64,000 bases of DNA from Caenorhabditis elegans (taxonomy: Eukaryota; Nematoda; Chromadorea; Rhabditida; Rhabditidae), in the NCBI RefSeq assembly GCF_000002985.6, contig NC_003282.8, positions 14,570,001-14,634,000 of the forward strand, read 5' to 3'. Below the pieces are notes generated by a model, which had not been told where the DNA came from, searched no databases, and was given only the letters and a program-made list of their open reading frames with translations. Made by a program: the position numbers and the translations under genes. Below, piece after piece: positions 47,843 to 59,289 of this stretch. Positions within the stretch are counted from its first letter, which is position 1; every line of letters starts with the position of its first letter.

Positions 47843-47863
47843 ATTTTTTAAATTCTGTCGAAA
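47843..47863 (-). ncRNA. Predicted 21U-RNA
   Basis: Core 47901-47908 (-); TGCT, U at +38. Confidence 0.62.
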
Positions 47864-48247
47864 GCACTTTGAACTTTGTGAACTTTTCATATTTTTATTT
47901 TGAAACAGTAATTTTTTTCTTCAAAATTTGAAATTTCAAAAATTCGAATTCAAAATTTTAATAAGATTTTAAAAATCTACATAAATATTTTTTGTTGAAA
48001 AATGATGAACCTACTTCGTTGGTAATAGCAAAAAAAAAAGAGTCCACAACATTTTTAATGCATATTTTGAAACAGTGAAAAATTTCACTGTTTTTAAATT
48101 TTTACGTATACATAACCGCAACATAATTTTTGATTTGTATTTCTTATTAGGAGTAAATTGTTATTTTTAGTCAGTAATCAAATTCATATGCCAAATTTCA
48201 CAAAATTTACAGTGAAAGTGTTATTAAATTTCAAAATTTGAAACCGT

Positions 48248-48268
48248 AATTTTCCTGTCGTTCTACAA
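48248..48268 (-). ncRNA. Predicted 21U-RNA
   Basis: Core 48308-48315 (-); TACT, U at +40, or TACT with U at +37 (48271). Confidence 0.52.
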
Positions 48269-48375
48269 GTAGTATGCCTCTACTTTGAAATAATCAAACA
48301 TTTTCCGTGAAACAGTAACTTTTTTTCGATTTTTAAAATTTTTGCAAATCCTTTACTGATGTGAGTTTTTTTATT

Positions 48376-48396
48376 ACTAATAGAATCACATAAATA
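48376..48396 (-). ncRNA. Predicted 21U-RNA
   Basis: Core 48434-48441 (-); TAAT, U at +38. Confidence 0.62.
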
Positions 48397-49133
48397 TTAC
48401 AGTTCCAGTTTTAAAACTCTTAAACATTTTCTGTGAAACAGTAAATTTTCATTAAGAATTCCAATTTTCAAAAATCATCTACAGTAACCTAGTTATCTCC
48501 ATCTAAACGCTTATTTCCTTGTCTGAAAATGTCTTAATTTACTTCCTCTAGATATTTTCTACTTATTTTGCACAACCATCCTCTCATTTCCGTGTTCTGC
48601 TTCTTCTGTTTTGTGCTCCGTTCGCCTGGTCATCTATTTCTCTCTGTGTGTGTTCTAGATCACAATTTGTGTTGTGTTCTCCAGTGTCTCTGCTGCTTCG
48701 CGTTAGCATGTTTTTCACCCAATTTTTGAGCTTTTCGAGCCCAGACTAGTAGACCCCGAGTGATCTTCGAACACCCCCCTGTGTGTGTGTGTTCCCCGCA
48801 TATGTGATTATTGAACCACTAGGGACTGGAAAAATAGGAACGAGGAAGCTGGAACACACACCCATCGAGTGTGTTTTTTTTCGAATGGGAAAAAAAAAAG
48901 AAATTACATATTTTTTTCTCTTACTCTCTTGTAGGTCCCTTTGTAACTTCCGCTTTGACCCTTGGAGCTCCTCCTCCATTTTTGTCACTATTCCTGATCA
49001 GTCTTCATGATTTTAGGTTAGCTAAGGTTAAGCTCTTGTGGATTACTGTAGTACTCTTGGAATATATATGTCTTGAAGAAAAATTACTGTTTCATTATTT
49101 TCACAAGTTTATACAGTGATCATGTTGCATCAA

Positions 49134-49154
49134 TTTGCTGTGTGCATCTAGCAG
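49134..49154 (+). ncRNA. Predicted 21U-RNA upstream of the DM gene
   Basis: Core 49087-49094; CAAT, U at +40. Confidence 0.6.
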
Positions 49155-49411
49155 AATTACTGTGAATCATTAAATTCAGTAAGACAATTAGATTTTTTTC
49201 GAAATTTCGGGAGCTTCATTATGTAAATCATAACTAGCCAACGAATATTCAAGTTTTGAAACACTAATTTTTAAAATTTATTGAAATTTTTTAATATTTC
49301 AATTTTCTGTTTCTAGAGGTCTGTTTTTTACACATATTTTAAACTTAAAAAATTAAAAGAATTCCTGTTTCACGCTGTTCGTAAGAAGTCTTACTTTGAA
49401 AAATCTTTTGC

Positions 49412-49432
49412 TCTCCTTCCGTACATATCTCA
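49412..49432 (+). ncRNA. Predicted 21U-RNA just upstream of the DM gene ATG
   Basis: Core 49365-49372; TGCT, U at +40. It ends 18 nt before the DM gene's splice acceptor. Confidence 0.6.
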
Positions 49433-49454
49433 AATTCCCAATTCTTTCAGTAAA

Positions 49455-51520
49455 ATGAGCCCACACATCATCGCTACTGTAACCATCGACGACGAGCATC
49501 ATCATCATCATCACCGCAGCAACGAGAACTACTCTCCATCATCCCAAGACATGGACTCCCCAAAGCCAAAGGGACGCATCCTTTACTGCCGAAAGTGCGA
49601 AGGACACGGCGAGAAGGTGATCCTCAAGAATCACTCACCACAGTGCCCATATATTCTGTGCAATTGCAAATCGGTAAGTTCTAGAAGAGTCTGGGAGCTA
49701 TTTTGTTTTCAAATTTTCAAATTTTAGTGCGAGAAGCTAAACTACAAGCGCCTGAAGTCGTTCAACAAGAGAAATAAGGAAAAGATCGAGTTGGCAGCAG
49801 CTCTGAATGCAAAGAGACATGCTCCAGAATCCGGATCCAGTGTTGACGATGAAGAAGGTGAGCTTTTCCCTGATCTCTGTCTCCTACTCCTTCACTATCA
49901 AATTAGAATCCATATAGTACCCATAGATCTCTGATTTCTCAGTTGTGTTTTGGCGCTTACTCCCTAGTTCCCCCACAAATATGCATAACTTCCGTCTAGA
50001 TTTCCACAAAAATGTACTCGGTTGTTTTGTTCGTTTCTCGTACGCGATCGAAAATCTCTGTATGACTAACAACGTAGACAGCAGAACCACTGAAAGATCA
50101 AGTGTTATTTCAAAACTATTTTGGAGTTTGCGATGATGTTTCATATTTGTTAGATATTTTGGAAAGGACATGATCTTTTGATTTCAAGAGTTTACTACAA
50201 AATTCGATCCCATGACATTCACTTTTCAAAAACAAAGCAACTATTTGCCCAACTTTTGCAAAAAAGTAGACTGTAGGTACCGGTACTAGACTAATCTTTT
50301 GATAGTGTTATCAGTTTTTTTCCTTTATACCATTACAAAAATCACCTGATTCTTGCGCTTTCTGATCGTTCCAGTGTAATTCGTCGCACTTTTGGAACGC
50401 CGCAATAACAAAATTCTATATTCAGAACAAGTGTTCTTAGATCGCTGAAAATTCTATTTCCTAGTTCCATCCCTCGAATCTACGAATCTTGTTTTCGTCG
50501 TCTTGATATATACAAAAATGTGTGTCCTGATCGACTCGAACCCTCCACTGACCTTTTTGTTTTGCTCATTCGCCATCTACTTGTTTTTAGTACATTCCAG
50601 CAACTCTTTCTCCTCCTCCCCCCCCCCCTTTCATCCCTTCTCTTCGGTCGCTTCAGGACCTTGCACTCTTTCTCATTGCGTCTGCACACTCTCATCACAT
50701 CTGTACTATTTCTCGTTTGCCCTGTCTGATTTTCGCAACTACTAGTCTACTCGGTTCTCATCGTCCTCTCGTTTTTCCACGTTTTTTCACATTTTAAGGC
50801 ACACACACACACACAGAGAGGATGACGAAAAGGCGCTCACATTTTCAGTACACAATCACTTTTCTGTGTATGTGTTTGTGTGCCCAGCCTCCCGAGGACG
50901 ACTGTCTCTTCTGTTATTCGCGAATATTTCAGGCATTTCGTCTAGTCTTCATTTTCATTTTTATGTATTATAATTTCGGTTCTGTCTTCAAAAAATTGAG
51001 CTAAACTCCTTGGAACGTCTTCCGTTTTGAGTTTTAGCTCCCTGGTTTGATCCCTTATGCAGCCCGTCTACGATCTTTTTGCATTTGATTATACGTAATT
51101 ATTTTCTCTCTCTCTCTCCTTTTCATTTTTCACAATTTTCCCACTCAATTTATCTGTCTACAAAGTTATGCTTTGGTGTCTCAATGACTCACGACGGTTG
51201 GCACATATCTCGTGTCAGTTCAAAATAATAGCAATTATCATTTGAATATCCGCTGACCGATGGTTAGATTGAGCACGTATGCGCGTATGCTGGCCAAACA
51301 GAAATAGAAATTCCAAGTATGTGTCTGGAGCCGCCGGCTCGACTGTAAACAGATTTCCGTCACTTTTCTTGTTCTCAATTTTCGATGTCTACATATAAAT
51401 GAATAGAGATTAGAAATCATCAAAATGGCGTTGACGTAGGCAAATGGTGAATCACATTAGCTCACATTACGTATGATCCCTGTGTTTTGGTGTGCTGCTC
51501 TTTCATATACATTTTTTTTC

Positions 51521-51577
<57 letters not shown>

Positions 51578-53617
51578 CTAATAGGACTGAATCAGTGGGA
51601 GTAAGTGTACACAGACTATGAAAAAATAATGTAAAAAAGGTGAGCAACACACCAGTCGCACCAAATAGTGAAGGATTTAAAGATCACCGAATTTCTATTC
51701 GCGTCTCTTTCTTCTTCCTCTCTCTCTCTCAACATGTTTCGTCTCCCATTTCACTCCGTCGTAAGCCGGCGGCATTATCCAGTGCGAGACTCCTTTCCCA
51801 AGTACGGAACCCTTGTGTCCCTCTACTGATCTTTATCCGGCACCTAGTACCTGTCCTATATACCCACACTCGGGGCCCCCCGAGAGAAAGAAAGATGCAT
51901 TCGATTTTCTATTGTTTCTCATTCTGCAGTGAAACGCGAAACACTTTCCATTTTCTTCTTTTCCAACACATACACACACACAATATGTTCCAATTCAATA
52001 TTTCGAAACTTTTCAGGCTTCTCCCGCCGTTCCTCATTCTGCTCAAAAACTTCAACACCAGACATGGACTCGGAGACGAGAACCTCATCGGTAAGTATTC
52101 TCCACCTAAACTAGACTCTTGTTTTGCACTTCATATGTGTAAGGCATCTGTCAATAGCTAGCTGGCTTTCTTTCTCTGAAATCGCGGTTTCTTAGGAAAA
52201 TATTCTAGTCTGCTCATAGCTCTCACGCGCACCTTGACCTAACAGCTGCATGAGAAGAAGACGTCGACGACAGAACCAGTGAGAGAGGGAAAATTCTGAT
52301 CTTATGGTTTTTAATCTGCTCCTGCTCCAAAGCATGCGCTCTCTCTCTCTCTCTCTCTCTTCGCACGCTGCTCTGGCTCCCTCCTCACGCAGCGGCGCTC
52401 ACATTTTGTCAGAATAGGCGGAGCAGGTGCGCGAGCCCTGTTATTACTTTATCTTCTCATACTCTTGAGCTCATTTCCAATCTCATGCTCAACTATATTC
52501 CATTTCAGACGACTCCTATCACTCGTTCCAACTCCACAATGCCCACAGCTAATGGTCTTGAAGGACGAAGTGGCTCACTTGGGCACATGACAGTCATGTC
52601 CTATGATATTTGGAAGGCCAAGTGTGCATCAGAGAGAAAGAGGCTTGAAGAGGAGAGACTCACAAAGCCTGAACTATTCACCCGATCTCCATCACCTGGC
52701 CCAATGAGGAAGCGTGCTCACACATTTGTTGCTCCGCCAACGGTTAGTTGTCTAGTTTTCTAGAGAGTTCTAGAGAGTGATCTATGGTTCTGGCGAGCCG
52801 TCGACATCACCCTTTTCTAGCCTAATTGTGATTCATCATTTCTCATACATGTATTTTTCAGATTCACACGCCAGACATCCCGGTTGTCGCCGCAAAGAAG
52901 ATGTCACTTGATGAGAAGGTGAAGGGCAAATTCATCACACTTCCGACGATTCCTGCGATGAGAATTTTTGTGAACGAGGAGGATGAAGATGTGAAGCCAG
53001 TGACACAAATGCAATTGGCTCAGCCGATCGCTTTAACTCCATCACCACAAATGTCACTGGCCTCCACACTTGCTCAGATTCCAATGTCTACTCCGGTTTG
53101 TATGCCTTCAATGATCACGCCGACGTCTTTCCTGGACATTCCATCGACCTCGAGTCCAATGCTGCCATTCCAAATCTCCACGACGACTTCTCCGATGCTT
53201 CAGCGTCAGACACCAATCTTGACACCACAGATGTCTCCATTCAAACCAGTCGGAGTCGCTACTCCACAGCCACCTGCGCTAAGCAACTTGTCTGCTGGAC
53301 AGGAGCTATCCTCATTCATCCTTCATTCCGTCGTACTTCAAGCTCAACAAGCACAACAGAAGACTGCACAACAGTTGATCCCGACTTCTATGCCATCAGA
53401 GTTGGAATCAACACTTTCTCTTCTCCGCTTGCAACAATCATCGTTGGGTGATTTGATCAAGCTCAGTGGAATCCAACTTCCAACTCTTCCAACCACTCAG
53501 CCAATGCTCACACCTCAAATGCCAACACTTCCGATGATGCAGAAAGCGTTGCCGACTGTTTTGCCAGGATCCTTCCAGCCCTTCCTTCAACCCACACTCT
53601 TTACCAACCCGGTCTAA
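49455..53617 (+). CDS. dmd-6: DM-domain transcription factor (doublesex/mab-3 family), probably dmd-6
   Basis: Nuclear DNA-binding protein of the DM family, whose members control sexual differentiation and other cell fates. Exons 49455-49673, 49728-49857, 52017-52090, 52509-52742 and 52862-53617 join in phase to 470 residues. Residues 45-74 carry the zinc-chelating pattern C-x2-C-x2-H-x8-H-x3-C-x4-C-x-C-x2-C (YCRKCEGHGEKVILKNH, then CPYILCNC), followed by the basic recognition helix LNYKRLKSFNKRNKEKIEL. Intron 1 splits the domain before its last Cys. A natural six-His run is at 15-20. No DMA domain is seen. The C-terminal half is Pro/Met/Gln/Thr-rich, like a transactivation region. The ATG lies 5 nt after a TTCTTTCAG acceptor at 49450, so trans-splicing or an upstream 5'UTR exon is likely. 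AATAAA is at 53942-53947. The symbol is inferred from the DM domain plus the chromosome IV piRNA context and my memory that dmd-6 lies there; it could be another dmd gene. Confidence 0.88.
50618..50628. repeat. Poly-C tract (11 C)
   Basis: Run of C inside intron 2 of the DM gene, so the template strand is G-rich at this point. Confidence 0.85.
51524..51575. repeat. (TC)n microsatellite, about 25 units
   Basis: Perfect TC dinucleotide run within intron 2 of the DM gene. GA/CT tracts are frequent in C. elegans regulatory DNA. Confidence 0.95.
52338..52361. repeat. (CT)n microsatellite
   Basis: Short perfect CT run in intron 3 of the DM gene. Confidence 0.9.
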
Positions 53618-54120
53618 GTCAAAGAATCTTCTAGAATTCCACCAAAAAAACCCCCGATCATAATACGATTCGCTCTACTCCGTTCATCTCTTTACTCATC
53701 GTCTAGTCCTTTCACACCCCAATTCCTGCACCTACGGTGTTTTTTTGCCATCTTTTCATACTTTTTACTATCTCTTCGCTTTTACCCATTTCCAGTTCCT
53801 CTCTCTCTCTTTTGCTCTCAGGCTATATGTGATATTCACATTTTTCTCCGTTTCACCTCTTTCCCCCGTTGTACATCCCTCTCCCACAACAACACCGTCT
53901 CATTTAATTAAATAATAATATTATTTTCTTGCAATCTTCAAAATAAAAGAAATCAGAAATCAAAGAAAAATGTTTGTGTGTTTTGAATTTGAATCATACA
54001 TAATCAGATCAGAAAAGAAAATTTCAGATGAAATCAGAAAGGAAGTGTTAAGCAGACTAGAAAAGGTGTCAGAGATGGATTAGAAGTCAGATTTTATAAT
54101 TTTGGAGTGATGGGATTAAG
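53618..54120 (+). other. 3'UTR and downstream flank of the DM gene
   Basis: Pyrimidine-rich 3'UTR after TAA at 53615-53617, ending near AATAAA at 53942-53947. An AGATCAGAAA-type purine-rich stretch follows. Confidence 0.7.
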
Positions 54121-54219
54121 CAGAGACTATACTATTTTCGAGATGTCTCGTACACCAAAAAAAAAGTTTTCACTGTTTCATCGAATTTTTATAAAATGTA
54201 TCTTATTTTCGGGTTTTGA

Positions 54220-54240
54220 TAACTGATTCGCATCCTGCAA
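54220..54240 (+). ncRNA. Predicted 21U-RNA
   Basis: Core 54173-54180; TGAT, U at +40. First unit after the DM gene. Confidence 0.62.
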
Positions 54241-54633
54241 CAAATGTTTCACAACGTTGAAAAATAAGTGTAAAGGCACAGATTTTCAAAGCCTAAATTT
54301 GCGTCGAATTGTGGATTTTATGCAAAAGATTCGAAAAGAGAACGTTCGGCCAATTTCAACTGATTTACATTTCCAGAGAATTGTCTCTGCGGAATCGTAC
54401 GAATAATAAGAATTCTCTAGTAAGAATTGCTCAAATATATTTTATTGATCAGCTTAATTATTATCGCCATGAAACACTATGCCCCAAAATGGTCAGCAAT
54501 TTCTAACTTAGCACAACTCCTGTTTTCCTTTTCTGTTTCTTTACTGAAAATTAGTTTCGCGAATATTTTAGATTTTTTTTTTCACGACTGTTTCAGAATT
54601 TCCATTTAATGCGTAACCACCGAGTTGAAATAC

Positions 54634-54654
54634 TGAATATGAGTATGACGGTAG
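54634..54654 (+). ncRNA. Predicted 21U-RNA, related to the 55608 unit
   Basis: Core 54588-54595; TACT, U at +39. Confidence 0.65.
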
Positions 54655-55218
54655 TTTTCATAGATTTACATCCATTTTTTGGAAAAAAAAAGTATTTCTG
54701 ACTTATTAGGCTTCTTGATATAAACGATTTAAAAATAGTTTTTTTTTCATTACAATTGAACTCCCCAAGTATTATTTTTTCCCCATCTTAGGATCACCTG
54801 AAATTTAACACCAGAATTTTGATCATTCATCCAGAATTTAAGTTTATTTTTCCAACAAGTGTCTTAAATATTACTGCACGATTTATTAAAAAAAAGAAAA
54901 ATTACTTTTTTTTCATCAAACAGTTTTACTTGTGTATATATTTTATATCATTTATAACTGCACTCGAAACAAGTATATGATATGTTAAATTTTTTTATTG
55001 GGCAGTTGAAACATGATGGACGATTTTTTTTCAACTTTTTGAAAATTTTGAATATAATCTTCTATTATTTCATGCAATTTTGAATATTTTGATCAAATAT
55101 CTTTTTAAATTGATTGATGATTTTCAAATAACATTTCCTTGAAGAAACAAATATTTGCTAAGTTTTTTTTTGCTGTTTCATTTTCTTCATAATAATATTC
55201 TCAAAATCCTTGGTATAG

Positions 55219-55239
55219 TTCATTTTTCTTGGTAGACTT
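55219..55239 (+). ncRNA. Predicted 21U-RNA
   Basis: Core 55173-55180; TAGT, U at +39. Confidence 0.62.
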
Positions 55240-55653
55240 TAGAAGAAATAGATGCTTTGACAAATGTTTCGCAACTTTCAAAAAAGTGCTCTAGATCGTG
55301 GAAAATTAACCACACAAAAAATCAGTTTTAGGGGGAAATGCTGAAAATTTGGAATTTCTTGAAAGCATTGAATTGAGAATGAAAATGTAAAAATCTCGAA
55401 GTAGAATGTTCGGAATTTTTTGTTCAGTTATGTAGTGCCTATTGTTTATTGTTTTCTTGAGCGACTATAATTCCAACCTGAAACATGAAGTGTAACTTTT
55501 CTAGTTTAAATTTTGAACTTAGCTTATAGACTTTCAAAACAATCATAAATTGATTTACTTTACTCTTTTTTAATTGATGATCGTAAATTTGTTCGATTTT
55601 TTGGTCACTGTTTCAGATTTTCCACTTATGTTGTAACCGTTGAGTTGAGCTAC

Positions 55654-55674
55654 TGGGTGAATCCGACAACTTCT
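55654..55674 (+). ncRNA. Predicted 21U-RNA, related to the 54588 unit
   Basis: Core 55608-55615; TACT, U at +39. Confidence 0.65.
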
Positions 55675-56182
55675 TTTGATTTTTTTTCTGAGAAACTATT
55701 ATTGCGAAAAGTTTTTCCCTTTATTTTTTAATTTCAAGGTAAAATTTTATTTTTAGTTTGGTTTTTGTAGTTGATGTTCAGAAAATCGAAAAATGTTAAA
55801 TTTGCTTGTTCATAGTTTCTATTAATACTGAGTCCAAAATACAAACTTCAATCAAATCCTTTTTTTGTCACTGAATATTCAAAAAAAAAGTTATATAGTT
55901 CAACTTCCGGTTGAAAAAACCAAAAGATCAGGAAGTTGAAGAGCAGGCACAAAAAGGATCACAGATCATAACTAAAATTGGAAACTGATAACATTTTGAG
56001 CTAATCCGCTCTATTCAGCCACATATGCCGGGGATAAACCACAGCTAATGATGGAAATTATTTTAGAAAATAACGGTTTCAAATTATATTTATTGAGAAA
56101 CAAGAATTTTCTATAAAATATAATAAAATATTTCACTGTTTCATGGTGTTCATGAGTAAGTTATAAACTTTTGCAATATCAA

Positions 56183-56203
56183 TAGATTGTTTTTATTAGT
56201 CAA
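56183..56203 (+). ncRNA. Predicted 21U-RNA
   Basis: Core 56136-56143; CAAT, U at +40. Confidence 0.62.
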
Positions 56204-57067
56204 AAAATAACTATCACTTGTTTCACATGTTCGTTAAGAGAAATAAGCCTTTCACTCACACTTTTCATGTTGAACAACGAAATGTTTGGAAACTGTTTTT
56301 TTTTCAAGAAACCAGTTTCAACTCTTATTTATTGAAAGAAGGATTTAAAAAACTATCAAAAATTTCAATTTTACCGTTTTGTGCTTTTTGCTAACAAAAT
56401 TATATACTGTTTCGTAAATTTGAAAAGTAAGTGATGAGACATTGCGATTTTGATTTTATTGAGAAAAATGTTCAAACATTAGAATTTCCGACAACCCCTG
56501 TGTTGCCCTGTTCATGGTTGTTTGAGAAATTAGCAATATATTGGTGAGAAAATTCTTGTGAATTTTAAATCATAGTACTGAAACTAGAAAAGTTTTTTAA
56601 TGCCAATTGACCTTATTAAATGAATCTTGTTTAATCACTATGTAACCGAAATAGATCATTTTTTGGAAAAAAAGTATCATAGTTCACAGATTAGTACTAA
56701 AAAAGGTGTAAATGATCGCGAACTAATTCACTATATTCATAGCTGGATTATCTAAATAGCGCTTCTGGCTACTTTTTTGAGTCGAAAAAATGTACTGAGG
56801 GATATTTTAAGGGATTTTCAAAAAAGCATTTTTAAATACGCAAAAAAAGAAAATAAAAATAAAAAACATATATCTAATTAAACATAGGCGCGTAAATGCC
56901 TACCACCTGCCTAGAGCTCGCACACGAATATTTTTCATTAATACAGACATCTCGAATCCCCATTTTCAAGTGTCAAATGAAAAATCCAGATTTCAACTTA
57001 TTGAAACGATAAAAAATTTTCCTGTTTCACCCCTTCCTCATAAAAACGAGTGTCTATAATTTTTCGT

Positions 57068-57088
57068 TCTGGTTCCTCCAATGCCATA
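57068..57088 (+). ncRNA. Predicted 21U-RNA
   Basis: Core 57022-57029; CGTT, U at +39. Confidence 0.62.
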
Positions 57089-58112
57089 AAAATAAAGAAA
57101 TATACAAAACTTTTCAAAAAAACTCAACTAATTGTATTGCAACTCAATAAAACGGTGTTTGCTAACAATTTTTCAAAAAAACATGATCGTGTAAAAATGC
57201 CACAGTTTCACTATTTTGCAGTTCCTTTGTCAATGAAATGTTTCCATAGACTTTATCAATTTATTTCTCTGAAAAAAAGAAAGATAAAAGCAAGTACAGA
57301 CTAGAATCCAGTTTGAGCCGAATCAGTAGAACAAACTAGAGAATATTCTGGGAATTGAATTGTTGTGTTCAGCTGCCATAAAATACGCCAAAGATTATTA
57401 GTACCAAATGTGCACTACGTTTGATAACAATGTATTTTTAGAATATGTTTTGATCTTATGGGCTCTCATTAAAGGTGACCAATTATTTGTCGGATTATTC
57501 TTTTAATTTTATAATAAAAATTACAATAAACGCAGAAGTATAGGAATGCCAAAAAAAACAAACAAAATATTCAAGTAGTATTTTTCAACCATCTACTAAC
57601 GTTAAAACTATCGAAATAAAACACTGCCGGATATATGCAAAACCTGAAACACGAAACACTGTGTCGGAAATCTCTGTCAAAAAATATGTGAGAAAAAATT
57701 TGCTGTTTCGCAACTTTTATAAAACAATTATTAATTTTATGTGGCTTACTCTCACTCAAGTTCAGACGGTAATAATTAACAGATTAATTAGAAAACCGTA
57801 CAAGCTTCATTGAATTTTTTTTGTTTTGATATTTATGTTCTGATCAATCATGAATCAGCACAACAATCAGAAAAACAGAAAATTGAATCACAGAGCACAT
57901 TTAAAGCCGACCACAAATCAGAAATCTTTCAGACATTACTCACTATGCACTACTATTTGTATGTTTTGCAGATTTTTTTTAAATTGCATGGGTGAAAGTC
58001 AATGGAGCTCAACAAACTGTCAGAATTAGCCTATTTTGTGAAACCTATAAAATTATATTATTCAACTGTTTCAGCACACTTTTATAAATAGTGCCGAGTC
58101 TAAAATTAGCAG

Positions 58113-58133
58113 TGTAACATTTCACCGCATACA
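58113..58133 (+). ncRNA. Predicted 21U-RNA
   Basis: Core 58066-58073; CAGT, U at +40. Confidence 0.62.
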
Positions 58134-58337
58134 TTTCAACCGAAAAATAAGGTAAATATGTTTTTCTGCTGGAAAAATCTATTAAAAATTATAATTATTG
58201 TCAAAATTTAACAACATATCAAAACAGAAAGTTTTTTTTTTACTTTCGTAATTTCACAAAAAATAATTTAATTGACATTTCCCAAAATTTGACTGTTTCA
58301 CAATTCCAATTTAATCTCATAAATGTCTAAATGTTAT

Positions 58338-58358
58338 TCGCGATCTTCTTTATGGTAT
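58338..58358 (+). ncRNA. Predicted 21U-RNA
   Basis: Core 58293-58300; TATT, U at +38. Confidence 0.62.
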
Positions 58359-59268
58359 TTTAGAAAAAGCTGTCAAAGTGATACATTAACATTTAAGCAC
58401 TTTGGAGGAGTTTAACAATTTACTGAAATTGCAATTTTTACCAAAGGGTAACAAATACGACTTTCGTAACTAACCCGGCATGTATCGTGTGCTTAATTTC
58501 GAAATTTTCAAATATTTACAGTTTCAGATAATTATTTTCATTAGTACTGTTCAATTTTTTTAAAATTATATATTTTGAAAATATACAAAAAATCGATTTT
58601 CCCCGAAGAAATACGAACAAAAATGTAAAAAGCGGATCTCATCGAAAATCGGAATCTGAACTCTTCTCCAATTTTCTTTTTCAAATCGGAAAAAAAAGAA
58701 ACAAGAAGTGGAGAAGAAATGTCAGCTTCAAAATAGTCGATAAAATCTATTGGGTCTCCCAAATTCCGGTGCGTTTTCGAAACTAGTGCAATTCGAAAAT
58801 TATTCGGGCATTCACAATAGATTATTTGGAGAATAGGGGATATACATCCAGGGAATAAATTGGAATTTAGGGAATTTCCTAAAAAAATTAATGAAAAAAA
58901 ACAACGTAGAAAATGAGGGAAAAAGTTAAAACAAAAAGAGAAATCCGTAGCTATTTGAGCTTATAACTCGTTACTGATAGTTCTACAGTTTCAAAATATT
59001 TTTAAAAGAGCTAACCAACAGTATTTAATCACTAGAATCGCCATTATTTTTAAGCCACAAATATTTTTGACTGGGACATGATTTTTTCACAAAAGGTTAC
59101 CATTCAATTTTCAACCACTCGTTTATGCGAAAATGCTATTTTCCAAGTTTGTGTGTATTCAATAAACAGTTTCAATTGTCTTTTTTATGTGTAACCTCAG
59201 TTTTACGAAAAAAAAAATTGTCTGTTTCATTTTTTCTATGGTAAAAATTTATTTTTGGAAGAAAATGT

Positions 59269-59289
59269 TAAGATTACATTAGCGATTCA
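59269..59289 (+). ncRNA. Predicted 21U-RNA
   Basis: Core 59222-59229; TGTT, U at +40. Confidence 0.6.

Larger units (their letters stand above)
41380..49450 (+). other. Upstream region of the DM gene
   Basis: About 8 kb with no other supported gene. 41.4-43.9 kb is less A+T-rich, with pyrimidine-rich segments, GA repeats and several ATGATCTTTTGATC-like near-palindromes, and has no exact 21U core. 43.9-49.4 kb returns to A/T-rich DNA with a dense 21U group: + strand cores 45303-47311 facing - strand cores 47901-48434. Exact cores without a matching YRNT: 46876, 47311 (+) and 48068 (-). The DM promoter or a 5'UTR exon should lie here, probably in 48560-49450, but I cannot place it. Confidence 0.5.
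49858..52016 (+). other. Intron 2 of the DM gene
   Basis: Large (2.16 kb), pyrimidine-rich intron flanked by GTGAGC and TTTTCAG. It contains a poly-C tract (50618-50628), a (TC) microsatellite (51524-51575) and no exact CTGTTTCA. Open frames here are low-complexity Ser/Phe/Leu translations of CT-rich DNA. Its size and unusual base composition make it a candidate for regulatory elements or an internal promoter. Confidence 0.7.

Noticed and set aside
51640-52161. Longest open frame in the DM-gene region (173 codons)
   Set aside because: It covers CT-rich intron and overlaps exon 3 (52017-52090) in a different frame from the one that joins the DM exons; no domain.
53098-53451. Open frame inside the last DM-gene exon
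   Set aside because: Shadow frame; the 52862-53617 frame joins the upstream exons in phase.
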